64,000 nt of DNA from the NCBI RefSeq assembly GCF_014204795.1, contig NZ_JACHMB010000001.1, positions 12,304,501 to 12,368,500 of the forward strand, read 5' to 3'. Position 1 is the stretch's first letter, and each line of letters begins with the position of its first letter. The notes beneath the pieces are model-generated. The model was not told where the DNA came from, did not search any database, and saw nothing but the letters and a program-made list of their open reading frames with translations. Positions 42,101-50,927 of this stretch are shown piece after piece. The stretch comes from Nonomuraea jabiensis (GTDB lineage: Bacteria; Actinomycetota; Actinomycetes; Streptosporangiales; Streptosporangiaceae). Position numbers and translations under genes: made by a program.

Positions 42101-43462
42101 GTGAAGCCGATTGATGCTTTGGTGAGCTCCCTGCCCGAAGGCCGTGTCCTGACCGACCCGGATGTGATCGACTCCTACGCCCGCGACCGGACGTTCGTGG
42201 CGCCGGGCAAGCCGCTCGGCGTGGTGCTGGCCGCCTCGCGCGACGACGTGGTCACGACCATGCGGTGGGCCACCGAGCACCGGGTGCCCGTGGTGCCGCG
42301 GGGCGGCGGCTCGGGCCTGGCGGGGGCCGCCGTCGCCGGCGACGGCTCGATCGTGCTCTCGCTGGCCAGGATGAACGCGATCAGGGAGCTCTCCCCCGCC
42401 GACGAGATCGCCGTCGTCGAACCCGGCGTCATCACCGCCGACCTGGACAGGGCCGCCAGGGAGCACGGGCTCATGTACGCGCCGGACCCCTCGTCGTACG
42501 AGATCTCCACGATCGGCGGCAACCTGGCCACGAACGCGGGCGGGCTGCGGTGCGTGAAGTACGGCGTGACCAGGGACTCGGCGCTCGGGCTCGAGGTGGT
42601 GCTGGCCGACGGCCGGGTGATCGAGACCGGCCGGCGCACGATGAAGGGCGTCACGGGCTACGACCTGACCGGCCTGTTCGTCGGCTCCGAGGGCACGCTC
42701 GGCGTCATCACCGCGGCCACGGTCCGGCTCAGGCGGGCGCCCGCGGCGCCGCCGGCCACGTTCGCGGCGGAGTTCGGCTCGCTCAGGGACGCGGGCGCGG
42801 CGGTGTCGGCGATCATGGCGGCGGGCTGCCAGCCGTCCCTCATGGAGCTGATCGACCGCGCCTCGCTGGAGGCCCTCGACGACTGGCTCAACATCGGGCT
42901 CGAACCGGACACGCAGGCCACGCTGATCGGCCAGTCCGACGCCACCGACAGCCAGGCCGTGGTCGAGCGCATGGAGCGGCTGTGCCTGGAGAACGGCGCC
43001 TCGTTCGTGGCCGTGTCCACGAGCCCGCAGGAGGCCGAGGAGCTGATCAGGCTGCGCCGGCTGGACTACCAGGCCAAGGAGCGGCTCGGGGCGTGCCTGG
43101 TGGAGGACGTGTGCGTGCCCCGTTCCCTGCTGCCCGACATGATCACCGCCATCGAGGAGACGTCCGCGCGGCACGGGGTGAAGATCCTCACGGTGGCGCA
43201 CGCCGGGGACGGGAACCTGCACCCGGTCTTCATCTTCGACCGCGGCATGCCGGAGCCGCCGGCGGAGGTCTGGGCGGCGGCGGACGAGGTGTTCAAGCGC
43301 GCGCTGGAGCTCGGGGGCACGCTGACCGGGGAGCACGGGGTGGGGCTGCTGAAGCGGCGCTGGCTCGACCTGGAGTCGGGGCCGGTGGTCACCGAGGTCC
43401 AGCAGGGCATCAAGGCGGTCTTCGACCCCCTGGGCATCCTCAACCCGGGCAAGGCGATCTGA
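42101..43462 (+). CDS. FAD-linked oxidase (GlcD / D-lactate dehydrogenase type)
   Basis: A 453-residue flavoprotein of the VAO fold. FAD domain: VPVVPRGGGSGLAGAAVAGDGSIVLSLARMN and PDPSSYEISTIGGNLATNAGGLRCVKYGVT, with GSEGTLGVIT; cap and C-terminal domain with VAHAGDGNLHPVFIFD (active-site His) and GGTLTGEHGVGLLKRRWL. It oxidises glycolate, D-lactate or a related 2-hydroxyacid, passing electrons to quinone. No glcE/glcF genes are adjacent. GTG 42101 lies 7 nt after TAAAGT. Confidence 0.9.
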   Translation: MKPIDALVSSLPEGRVLTDPDVIDSYARDRTFVAPGKPLGVVLAASRDDVVTTMRWATEHRVPVVPRGGGSGLAGAAVAGDGSIVLSLARMNAIRELSPADEIAVVEPGVITADLDRAAREHGLMYAPDPSSYEISTIGGNLATNAGGLRCVKYGVTRDSALGLEVVLADGRVIETGRRTMKGVTGYDLTGLFVGSEGTLGVITAATVRLRRAPAAPPATFAAEFGSLRDAGAAVSAIMAAGCQPSLMELIDRASLEALDDWLNIGLEPDTQATLIGQSDATDSQAVVERMERLCLENGASFVAVSTSPQEAEELIRLRRLDYQAKERLGACLVEDVCVPRSLLPDMITAIEETSARHGVKILTVAHAGDGNLHPVFIFDRGMPEPPAEVWAAADEVFKRALELGGTLTGEHGVGLLKRRWLDLESGPVVTEVQQGIKAVFDPLGILNPGKAI

Positions 43463-43571
43463 CCCTGGCCTGGGGAATCTCGGACTGTGGGCACCTTGAC
43501 CAAGCCGTGACATTGGGGCCCGATGCCGGTCCGACCTGCGGTTACGGGCTGACGGCGGCCTGACTTTCTTC

Positions 43572-43593
43572 GTCAGAACATGAAACTTCTGAC
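43572..43593. promoter_or_regulatory. Inverted repeat upstream of the kinase gene
   Basis: GTCAGAA / TTCTGAC arms with an 8-nt spacer, 75 bp upstream of the kinase start. A second one, CCCAT-CTA-ATGGG (43637-43649), lies just before TGTAAT (43651-43656), the likely -10. Confidence 0.4.
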
Positions 43594-43667
43594 AGGTCCG
43601 GCAGACGTCCCAACCATCACGCTGGTAGCGTTTTGCCCCATCTAATGGGTTGTAATGGGGGTCCGAC

Positions 43668-46004
43668 GTGAATCAGTTCCAGCCGTTGGCGGCGGACGAT
43701 CCGCGGCGGCTGGGGGCGTATGAAATCGTCGCCCGGCTCGGCGAGGGCGGCCAGGGCGTTGTCTATCTGGGCAAGAGCGACACCGGGGAGCAGGTGGCGG
43801 TCAAGCTGCTGCACAATGCCCTGGTGGCCGACGCCGACGCCAGGACGCGGTTCCTGCGCGAGGTGGCGGTGGCACAGCGGGTGGCCAGGTTCTGCACCGC
43901 TCCAGTGCTCCACGCCGACTTGGAGGGCAGCCGGCCGTACATCGTGAGCGAGTACGTCCCGGGGCCGTCGCTGCGTGAGATGGTCATCAACGAGGGGCCG
44001 CGGCGGGGTGCGGCGCTCGAACGGCTCGCGATCAGCACGGCCACGGCGCTCGCGGCCATCCACCGCGCCGGCATCCTGCACCGCGACTTCAAGCCCGCCA
44101 ACGTGCTGATGGGGCCCGAGGGTCCCGTCGTGATCGACTTCGGCATCGCCCGCGCCCTGGACTCGCCCGGCGCGACGGCCACGGGGATGGCCATGGGCAC
44201 GCCCTCGTACCTGGCGCCCGAGCAGCTCAGCGGGGCGGCGGTGTCGGAGGCGGCCGACGTGTTCGCCTGGGGCGTCACGATGGTGTTCGCGGCGACGGGC
44301 AAGCCCGCCTTCGGCGCCGACTCCATTCCCGTCGTGATGAACCGGATCCTCAACGAGGAGCCGGAGCTCGGGCGGATGGAAGGCATGCTCGGGGAGCTGG
44401 TCGGCCTCTGCCTCTCGAAGGACCCGGCGCAGCGGCCCAGCGCGGACGAGCTCATCGTCCGCCTCACCGGCCAGCCGGCCCCGAAGGCGGCCATCGAGCC
44501 GGTGACGGGCCAGCAACTGATCGGCGGCGCCGCCGCTGGTGCTGGCGCGGAGGGTGGCGCCCCTGCCGCCAAGGGCCAGGACGTCTACCCCGGCCCCTGG
44601 ACCCAGCCCACCGGCCCCGTCCCGCAGACCGGCTCGTACGGCCGCCCGGCCGCGGCAAACGCCCAGGCCGCCTCCCCTATGCCGGGCAACCAGCCCCAGG
44701 GCGCCCCGCAGCCGGGGACCCCCGGCGTGCCGGGGGTCCCCGGCGTGCCGGGAACGCCCGGCGCGCCTCAGCCCGGGATGCCCGCCGGACCTGCCGGCTC
44801 CCAGCCCGGAATGCCCGGCGGCTCCCAGCCTGGCATGCCCGGCAACGCCACGCCGGGGGCACCGGCGCCCGGCACCGGCCCGCAGGCGGGCGCGCCTCAC
44901 GGAGCCCCTCAGCAGGCACCCCACGGAGCCCCTCAGGCCCCTCAGGGCGGCCCCCAGGCGCCTCAGGGCGGCCCGCAGGGTGCGGGCGCGCCCGGAATGC
45001 CGCCGCACGGCCCCGGCACCCCTCAGAGCCAGCCGCCCTTCCAGGCGGGAACGCCAGGCGGACCCGGCGGACCGGCCGGACCGGGCAGGCCCGGAGCGCA
45101 GGGCGGCCCCACCCGTCCCGGCGGCCCGTCCCGCCCCGGTGACGGCGCACCCGCGAAGCAGCGCCGCACCCTGACCCTCGCCCTTTCCGGCGCCGCGGCC
45201 GCCGCCCTCCTCGTGGTCGTCGGCGCCGTGGTGGTGCAGGCGAACACCAAGGACGTCCCGGTGGTGGCCGTCGGCAACTCCTCCAACAAGACCAGCGGCG
45301 ACGGCTCGGGCGGCGGCCAGCCCGTCGACCCGCCGCCCGGCGACCAGACCGCGGTGCCGATGCCCACGGACACCTCGGTCTCGGTGCCCACGCTGAACGT
45401 CGAGCCGACGGAGAGCAAGAAGGCCAAGCACACCAAGCAGCCGGACCCCATCGCCCAGGTCCCGAACCCGGTCACCCAGGCACCCAGGCCGCAGACCACG
45501 ACCAAGCGGCCGGAGCCCACCCCGACTCAGACCAAAAAGAAGAAGTCTTCCGACAGGGTCGAGCCCGCGGTGGACCCGACGCTCGACGACTCGACGGGCC
45601 AGGTGGACACCGGCAGCACGACGGTCCCGACCCGTCCCAGCAGCAAGCCGACCAAGACCTACGGCCCGCGCAAGCCGAACCCGTACAACGCGGCGTCCGT
45701 GTGCGGCTCCGGCTACAAGGTCATCGACTCCCGCTCCTTCGCCGGCGGCAACGCCACCGTCTACCTTCTGTACAACGCCGGAGCGGGCAAGAACTGCGTG
45801 GTCACGATGTCGCGCATGCTGTACCCGGAGAAGGCGCAGATGAACGCCATCCTTCAGGTGAAGGGCGGCTCCAGCGCCAGCAACCCGGGCAACTTCACCG
45901 CGTACGCGGGCCCGGTCCGCCTGCCCGGAAAGCAGAAGTGCGTGATCTGGGGCGGCTCGTGGGGCGCCCAGTCGTGGAAGTCCGGCTGGAGCCACTGCAC
46001 CTGA
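43668..46004 (+). CDS. Membrane Ser/Thr protein kinase with collagen-like linker
   Basis: A 778-residue PknB-type kinase. Residues 17-275: LGEGGQGVVYLG (ATP loop), VAVKLLH (Lys), HRDFKPANVL (about 138), DFGIARALD, GTPSYLAPEQL. Residues 280-495: Gly/Pro/Gln-rich with GxP repeats (PGVPGVPGVPGTPGAP, QPGMPGG). TM helix about 500-522 (LTLALSGAAAAALLVVVGAVVV). Outside: Thr/Pro/Lys-rich stalk (525-665) and a compact C-terminal domain with three Cys (VCGSGYKVIDSRSF ... KQKCVIWGGSW ... SHC). There are no PASTA repeats, so this sensor head is of another type. GTG 43668 follows GGGGG. A strong terminator follows. Confidence 0.92.
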   Translation: MNQFQPLAADDPRRLGAYEIVARLGEGGQGVVYLGKSDTGEQVAVKLLHNALVADADARTRFLREVAVAQRVARFCTAPVLHADLEGSRPYIVSEYVPGPSLREMVINEGPRRGAALERLAISTATALAAIHRAGILHRDFKPANVLMGPEGPVVIDFGIARALDSPGATATGMAMGTPSYLAPEQLSGAAVSEAADVFAWGVTMVFAATGKPAFGADSIPVVMNRILNEEPELGRMEGMLGELVGLCLSKDPAQRPSADELIVRLTGQPAPKAAIEPVTGQQLIGGAAAGAGAEGGAPAAKGQDVYPGPWTQPTGPVPQTGSYGRPAAANAQAASPMPGNQPQGAPQPGTPGVPGVPGVPGTPGAPQPGMPAGPAGSQPGMPGGSQPGMPGNATPGAPAPGTGPQAGAPHGAPQQAPHGAPQAPQGGPQAPQGGPQGAGAPGMPPHGPGTPQSQPPFQAGTPGGPGGPAGPGRPGAQGGPTRPGGPSRPGDGAPAKQRRTLTLALSGAAAAALLVVVGAVVVQANTKDVPVVAVGNSSNKTSGDGSGGGQPVDPPPGDQTAVPMPTDTSVSVPTLNVEPTESKKAKHTKQPDPIAQVPNPVTQAPRPQTTTKRPEPTPTQTKKKKSSDRVEPAVDPTLDDSTGQVDTGSTTVPTRPSSKPTKTYGPRKPNPYNAASVCGSGYKVIDSRSFAGGNATVYLLYNAGAGKNCVVTMSRMLYPEKAQMNAILQVKGGSSASNPGNFTAYAGPVRLPGKQKCVIWGGSWGAQSWKSGWSHCT

Positions 46005-46024
46005 CCTGACGACGACCTCCGCTG

Positions 46025-46053
46025 AAAAGGGCCCCTTGTACGGGGCCCTTTTT
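46025..46053 (+). terminator. Intrinsic terminator of the kinase gene
   Basis: AAAAGGGCCCC, loop TTGTAC, GGGGCCCTTTT and one further T: an 11-bp stem with a T-run. The clearest Rho-independent terminator in the window. Confidence 0.9.
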
Positions 46054-46057
46054 GCGT

Positions 46058-46063
46058 TAGCGT
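46058..46063 (+). promoter_or_regulatory. -10 (TAGCGT) of the carboxylase operon
   Basis: Ends 7 nt before GTG 46071, directly after the kinase terminator. Confidence 0.5.
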
Positions 46064-46070
46064 AGTTGAC

Positions 46071-46709
46071 GTGATCGTCAGGTCTTCGGTGCCGACGTCC
46101 AGGGGCAGGCGGACGCGGGCCGCGCTCCTGCGGGCCGGGCGGGAGGCGTTCGAGGAGCACGGGTACGACGCCGTGCGGATCGACGACGTGTGCGGGCGCG
46201 CCCAGGTCTCCCACGGCACGTTCTACACCTACTTCGACTCCAAGGAAGCGCTGTTCGGCGAGGTCGCGGCGGCCGCGGTCGGGGAGATGTTCGCGGCCAG
46301 CGCGGTCGGCGCGGCGGCGGCGCCGGATGATCCGTACGCCCGGATCGAGGCGGCCAACCGGCTCTACCTGCGGGCCTGGGCGGCGAACTCGCGGCTGGTG
46401 CGGATGGTGGAGCAGGCGGCCACGTCCGAGGAGAGGTTCGGGCGGTTGCTGCTCGAGCTGCGGGAGGTGTTCGTGCGGCGGGGCGCGGAGGGGTTGAAGC
46501 GGCTGCAGGAGCAGGGGCTGGCCGATCCGGAGCTGGACCCGCGGCTGACCGCCGTCATGCTGGGCGGGATGGTGGAGCACTTCGCCCACGTGTGGCTGGA
46601 TCTCGGGGAGCGGGCCGACGAGCAGGTGGCGGTCGATCACCTGACGCGGCTGTGGGCCAGGGCCATCGGGTTGACGGGGACGTCAGGTTCTCGGGAGGAG
46701 GGTGCGTGA
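46071..46709 (+). CDS. TetR family regulator of the acyl-CoA carboxylase operon
   Basis: A 212-residue regulator. HTH: YDAVRIDDVCGRAQVSHGTFYTYFDSKEALF (about residues 32-62), then a helical ligand domain. It is the first gene of the operon, and its stop overlaps the start of the carboxyltransferase gene (GTGA), so it is likely an autoregulated repressor responding to an acyl-CoA. GTG 46071 is 7 nt after TAGCGT. Confidence 0.87.
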   Translation: MIVRSSVPTSRGRRTRAALLRAGREAFEEHGYDAVRIDDVCGRAQVSHGTFYTYFDSKEALFGEVAAAAVGEMFAASAVGAAAAPDDPYARIEAANRLYLRAWAANSRLVRMVEQAATSEERFGRLLLELREVFVRRGAEGLKRLQEQGLADPELDPRLTAVMLGGMVEHFAHVWLDLGERADEQVAVDHLTRLWARAIGLTGTSGSREEGA

Positions 46710-48295
46710 TCAGGAGCAGGCTCGACACCGAGGGTGACGACTATCGGGGGCGCCGCGAGGCCATGCTCGCCAAGCTGCGCGAGCTCGACGCCGAGCACGC
46801 CAGGGCGGTGGCCGGCGGCGGCGAGAAGTACGTCGAACGGCACCGCGGGCGCGGCAAGCTCCTGGCCAGGGAGCGGATCGAGCTGCTGGTCGACCCCGAC
46901 TCGCCCTTCCTGGAGCTGTCGGCGCTGGCCGCGTGGGGCAGCGAGTTCCCGGTCGGGGCCGGCATGGTGTCGGGGATCGGGGTGATCGAAGGCGTCGAGT
47001 GCGTGATCACCGCGAACGACCCCACGGTCCGCGGCGGCGCGTCGAACCCGTGGACGCTGAAGAAGTCCCTCCGGGCGGCCGACATCGCGCTGCGCAACAG
47101 GCTCCCGTACGTGAACCTGGTCGAGAGCGGCGGCGCGGACCTGCCGACGCAGAAGGAGATCTTCATCCCGGGTGGCCAGATATTTCGTGACCTGACCCGG
47201 TTGTCGGCGGCGGGCGTTCCGACCATCGCGTTGGTGTTCGGGAACTCCACGGCAGGCGGTGCGTACGTGCCCGGCATGAGCGACTACGTGGTGATGGTGC
47301 GGGAACGAGCGAAAGTGTTCCTGGGCGGCCCGCCCCTCGTGAAGATGGCCACCGGGGAGGAGTCGGACGACGAGTCCCTGGGCGGGGCCGAGATGCACGC
47401 CAGGACCAGCGGCCTCGCCGACTACCTCGCCCAGGACGAGCACGACGCGCTGCGGATCGGGCGGCGGATCGTCCGTTCCCTCAACTGGCGCAAACAGGGC
47501 ATGAGCCCGCAGGCGGCGCGCGAGCCCCGATATCCGGCCGAGGAGCTGCTGGGGATCGTCCCCGAGGACCTGAAAGTGCCGTTCGACCCCCGCGAGGTGC
47601 TCGCGCGCGTGGTGGACGGGAGCGAGTTCGAGGAGTTCAAGCCACTGTACGGCGCCTCCCTCGTGACCGGCTGGGCGCGCATCCACGGCTACCCGGTGGG
47701 CGTGCTGGCGAACGCGCGCGGCGTGCTGTTCAGCGAGGAGTCGCAGAAGGCGACCCAGTTCATCCAGCTCGCGAACCAGTCGCGCACTCCGCTCCTGTTC
47801 CTCCAGAACACGACCGGTTACATGGTCGGCAAGGACTACGAGCAGGGCGGCATCATCAAGCACGGCGCCATGATGATCAACGCGGTGTCCAACTCGACCG
47901 TCCCCCACCTCACCATCGTCATGGGCGCCTCGTACGGGGCGGGCAACTACGGCATGTGCGGGCGCGCGTACGAGCCCCGCTTCCTGTTCAGCTGGCCGAG
48001 CGCCAAGTCGGCGGTGATGGGCCCGGCGCAGCTCGCCGGGGTGCTGTCCATCGTGGGCCGCGCGTCCGCGCGGGCCAAGGGGCAGGTGTACGACGAGGAG
48101 GCCGACGCGGCGATGCGCGCGATGGTGGAGGCCCAGATCGAGGCGGAGTCGCTGCCGTTCTTCCTGTCGGGCCGCCTGTACGACGACGGGGTCATCGACC
48201 CGCGCGACACCCGTACCGTCCTGGGCCTGTGCCTGTCGGCCGTCAACAGCGCGCCGGCGCCCGAGCCGGCGGGATTCGGGGTGTTCCGGCCATGA
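46706..48295 (+). CDS. Acyl-CoA carboxylase, carboxyltransferase (beta) subunit
   Basis: A 529-residue enzyme of the MCC-beta/PCC-beta family: KLLARERIELLVDPDSPFLELS (about 49-70), FGNSTAGGAYVPGMSDYVVMV (first oxyanion region), and FLQNTTGYMVG plus MGASYGAGNYGMCGRAYEPRFLFSWP (second, C-terminal crotonase half). This pattern (GNYGMCGRAY...FLFSWP) is typical of methylcrotonyl- or geranyl-CoA carboxylase. GTG 46706 has GGGAGGAG upstream. Confidence 0.92.
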   Translation: MIRSRLDTEGDDYRGRREAMLAKLRELDAEHARAVAGGGEKYVERHRGRGKLLARERIELLVDPDSPFLELSALAAWGSEFPVGAGMVSGIGVIEGVECVITANDPTVRGGASNPWTLKKSLRAADIALRNRLPYVNLVESGGADLPTQKEIFIPGGQIFRDLTRLSAAGVPTIALVFGNSTAGGAYVPGMSDYVVMVRERAKVFLGGPPLVKMATGEESDDESLGGAEMHARTSGLADYLAQDEHDALRIGRRIVRSLNWRKQGMSPQAAREPRYPAEELLGIVPEDLKVPFDPREVLARVVDGSEFEEFKPLYGASLVTGWARIHGYPVGVLANARGVLFSEESQKATQFIQLANQSRTPLLFLQNTTGYMVGKDYEQGGIIKHGAMMINAVSNSTVPHLTIVMGASYGAGNYGMCGRAYEPRFLFSWPSAKSAVMGPAQLAGVLSIVGRASARAKGQVYDEEADAAMRAMVEAQIEAESLPFFLSGRLYDDGVIDPRDTRTVLGLCLSAVNSAPAPEPAGFGVFRP

Positions 48296-50169
48296 TCACC
48301 CGCCTGCTCGTCGCGAACCGGGGAGAGATCGCCCGCCGCGTCTTCCGCACCTGCGGGTCGCTCGGCATCTCGACGGTCGCCGTCTTCTCCGACCCCGACG
48401 CGGACGCGCCGCACGTGGCCGAGGCCGACCTGGCCGTACGGCTGCCGGGCGCCCGCCCGTCCGATACGTACCTGCACATCGGCCGCATCCTGGACGCCTG
48501 CCGCGCCTCCGGTGCGGACGCCGTTCATCCCGGATATGGCTTCCTGTCCGAGAACGCGGAGTTCGCGCGGGCCGTGCTGGACGCCGGACTGGTGTGGGTG
48601 GGGCCGCCGCCCGAGGCCATCGCGGCCATGGGGTCCAAGGTCGCGGCCAAGCGGCTGATGGAGCAGGCGGGGGTACCCGTGCTCCCCTCGCTCGACCCGG
48701 AGGCGCCCGGGGAGTTCCCGGTGCTGGTCAAGGCGTCCGCCGGTGGGGGCGGGCGCGGCATGCGGATCGTCCGCGAGGCCGGGGAGCTGGCGCGGGAGGT
48801 CGAGTCGGCGCGGCGCGAGTCGGCGGCGGCGTTCGGCGACGGGACCGTGTTCGTGGAGCCGCTGCTGGAGAACGCCCGGCACGTCGAGGTGCAGGTGCTG
48901 GCCGACCGGCACGGCACGGTGTGGACGCTGGGCGAGCGCGAGTGCAGCGTGCAGCGGCGGCACCAGAAGGTCGTCGAGGAGTGCCCGTCGCCGGGGATCT
49001 CGGCCGAGCTGCGGGAACGGCTGTGCGAGGCGGCGGTCAGGGCGGCGCGGAAGATCGGCTATGTCGGGGCCGGGACCGTGGAGTTCCTGGTCAAGGGGGA
49101 TCGGGTGGCGTTCCTGGAGATGAACACCCGGCTCCAGGTCGAGCATCCGGTCACCGAGCTGGTCTACGGGGTCGATCTGGTGCGGCTGCAGCTTGAAGTG
49201 GCGGAGGGGGCCGTCCTGCCGGTGACGCCGCCCGAGCCTGCCGGGCATGCCGTGGAGGTGCGGCTTTATGCGGAGGACGGGGATTATCTGCCGCAGAGCG
49301 GGATGTTGCGGCGGTTCGAGGTCTCCGGGGAGGTGCGGGTGGATTCGGGGGTGGAGTCCGGGTCGGTGATCTCGCCGTACTACGACCCGATGCTGGCGAA
49401 GGTGATCGGGTACGGGCGGGTACGGGCGGAGGCGGTGCGCAAGCTGGTCACGGCGCTCCGGCGGGCAAAGCTCCACGGAGTCACGACAAATCGTGATTTA
49501 TTGGTAAAAATCCTGACAAGTCCGGCTTTCGGGGCAGGGGACACCCACACCGGCTTCCTCGCCCCGGACGGCCCTCTCCACGAGGTCTCCTGGGACGGGA
49601 GCGATGACGACCTCCCGGTGCTGGCCGCCGCCCTCGCCATGGCCGCCGGGAACCGCCGCCGGGCGAAGGTGCTGGCGGGCCTCCCGAGCGGCTGGCGCAA
49701 CGTGCGCTCCCAGCCCCGCCGGGCCCGCTTCGAGGAGGCCGAGGTCGTCTACGACCCGCTCCCCCAGGGCGTCACCGTGATCAGCGCGGAGCCGTACGAG
49801 GTGATCCTGGAACGCGACGGCGTCCGGCACGCCTTCGAGGTGGCCCGCTACGACGAGGACGGCAAGGTCTACGTCGACCACGTCGGCGGGTGCGCCGAGC
49901 TGACCCCGCTCCCCCGCCTCCCCGAGCCGGTCGAGCACGTCGCGCCCGGCTCGCTGCTGGCCCCCATGCCGGGCAGCGTGCTCCGGGTCGAGGTGGAGCC
50001 CGGCGACCGGGTGACGAAGGGGCAGGCGGTGCTGGTGCTCGAGGCGATGAAGATGGAGCATCGGATCGCGGCGCCGTCCGACGGCGTGGTGTCGGACGTA
50101 CCCGTCGAAAAGGGCCGGCAGGTCGAAGCGGGCGCGGTGCTGGCGATCATTCAGGAGGAGACTTCATGA
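48292..50169 (+). CDS. Acyl-CoA carboxylase, biotin carboxylase/biotin carrier (alpha) subunit
   Basis: A 625-residue protein. Biotin carboxylase: LLVANRGEIARRVFRTC, the Gly-rich ATP loop VKASAGGGGRGMRIV (about residue 145), HVEVQVLADRHG, and EMNTRLQVEHPVTE (about 275-288). A linker region follows and then the biotinyl domain with EAMKMEH (biotin Lys about 587). ATG overlaps the beta-subunit stop. Together they carboxylate 3-methylcrotonyl-CoA or geranyl-CoA, by context. Confidence 0.93.
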   Translation: MITRLLVANRGEIARRVFRTCGSLGISTVAVFSDPDADAPHVAEADLAVRLPGARPSDTYLHIGRILDACRASGADAVHPGYGFLSENAEFARAVLDAGLVWVGPPPEAIAAMGSKVAAKRLMEQAGVPVLPSLDPEAPGEFPVLVKASAGGGGRGMRIVREAGELAREVESARRESAAAFGDGTVFVEPLLENARHVEVQVLADRHGTVWTLGERECSVQRRHQKVVEECPSPGISAELRERLCEAAVRAARKIGYVGAGTVEFLVKGDRVAFLEMNTRLQVEHPVTELVYGVDLVRLQLEVAEGAVLPVTPPEPAGHAVEVRLYAEDGDYLPQSGMLRRFEVSGEVRVDSGVESGSVISPYYDPMLAKVIGYGRVRAEAVRKLVTALRRAKLHGVTTNRDLLVKILTSPAFGAGDTHTGFLAPDGPLHEVSWDGSDDDLPVLAAALAMAAGNRRRAKVLAGLPSGWRNVRSQPRRARFEEAEVVYDPLPQGVTVISAEPYEVILERDGVRHAFEVARYDEDGKVYVDHVGGCAELTPLPRLPEPVEHVAPGSLLAPMPGSVLRVEVEPGDRVTKGQAVLVLEAMKMEHRIAAPSDGVVSDVPVEKGRQVEAGAVLAIIQEETS

Positions 50170-50927
50170 CGAGCCTGGTGCACGGGGACCTGGCGGCGGG
50201 CGTCGCGACCGTCACGCTGGACTCGCCGCCCAACCGCAACGCCCTGTCCGTACGGCTCCTCACCGACCTGTCCGACCGGCTCCGCTGGGCGCTGGCCGAG
50301 CCGGAGGCCAGGGTGATCGTGCTGACCGGCACCGGGAACGTGTTCTGCTCGGGCGCCGACCTCAAGGAGCAGAAGGCCTCGGGCGCGGCGGTGACGGCGT
50401 CGTTCCCCGACGTCCTCACGCTGATCTGGGAGAGCCCGAAGCCGGTCATCTGCCGTCTGAACGGCACGGCGCGGGCGGGCGGCCTGGGCCTGGTGGCGGC
50501 GTGCGACTTCGCGATCGCGCCGCTGACGGCCTCCTTTGCCTTCTCCGAGGTACGGCTCGGCGTCGTGCCCGCCATGATCTCGGTGCCGGTGCTGCGCCGG
50601 GTCGAGCCCCGGGCGGCGGCCGAGTACTTCCTGACCGGCGAGGTGTTCGACGCGGCCCGGGCGGCGGAGATCGGGCTGCTCTCGCGGGCCGTGCCGGAGG
50701 ACGAGCTGGACGCGACGGTCGCGCACTACGCCGAACTGCTGATCAAGGGCGGCCCCGAGGCGCTGGCCGTCACGAAGCGGATGGTGCGGGAGGTGCCCGC
50801 CCTGTCGTTCGAGGAGGGGCTGCGGCGGATGACCGAGCTGTCGGCCGAGCGCTTCACCTCGGAGGAGGGGCAGGAGGGCATCGCGGCGTTCAGGGAGAAG
50901 CGGCCGCCCAAGTGGGCTGCCCAATGA
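50166..50927 (+). CDS. Enoyl-CoA hydratase/isomerase (methylglutaconyl- or isohexenylglutaconyl-CoA hydratase-like)
   Basis: A 253-residue crotonase-fold enzyme: FCSGADLKEQ and NGTARAGGLGLVAACDFAIA form the oxyanion hole, FSEVRLGVVPAMIS carries one catalytic Glu. The PAMIS segment, in place of GGT, is typical of the LiuC/AtuE branch, which hydrates the product of the carboxylase. ATG overlaps the previous stop and its own stop overlaps the AtuA-like gene. Confidence 0.87.
   Translation: MTSLVHGDLAAGVATVTLDSPPNRNALSVRLLTDLSDRLRWALAEPEARVIVLTGTGNVFCSGADLKEQKASGAAVTASFPDVLTLIWESPKPVICRLNGTARAGGLGLVAACDFAIAPLTASFAFSEVRLGVVPAMISVPVLRRVEPRAAAEYFLTGEVFDAARAAEIGLLSRAVPEDELDATVAHYAELLIKGGPEALAVTKRMVREVPALSFEEGLRRMTELSAERFTSEEGQEGIAAFREKRPPKWAAQ

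Noticed and set aside
43617..46640. 1007-codon antisense frame opposite the Ser/Thr kinase
   Set aside because: No domain; the plus strand carries kinase motifs and its own terminator.
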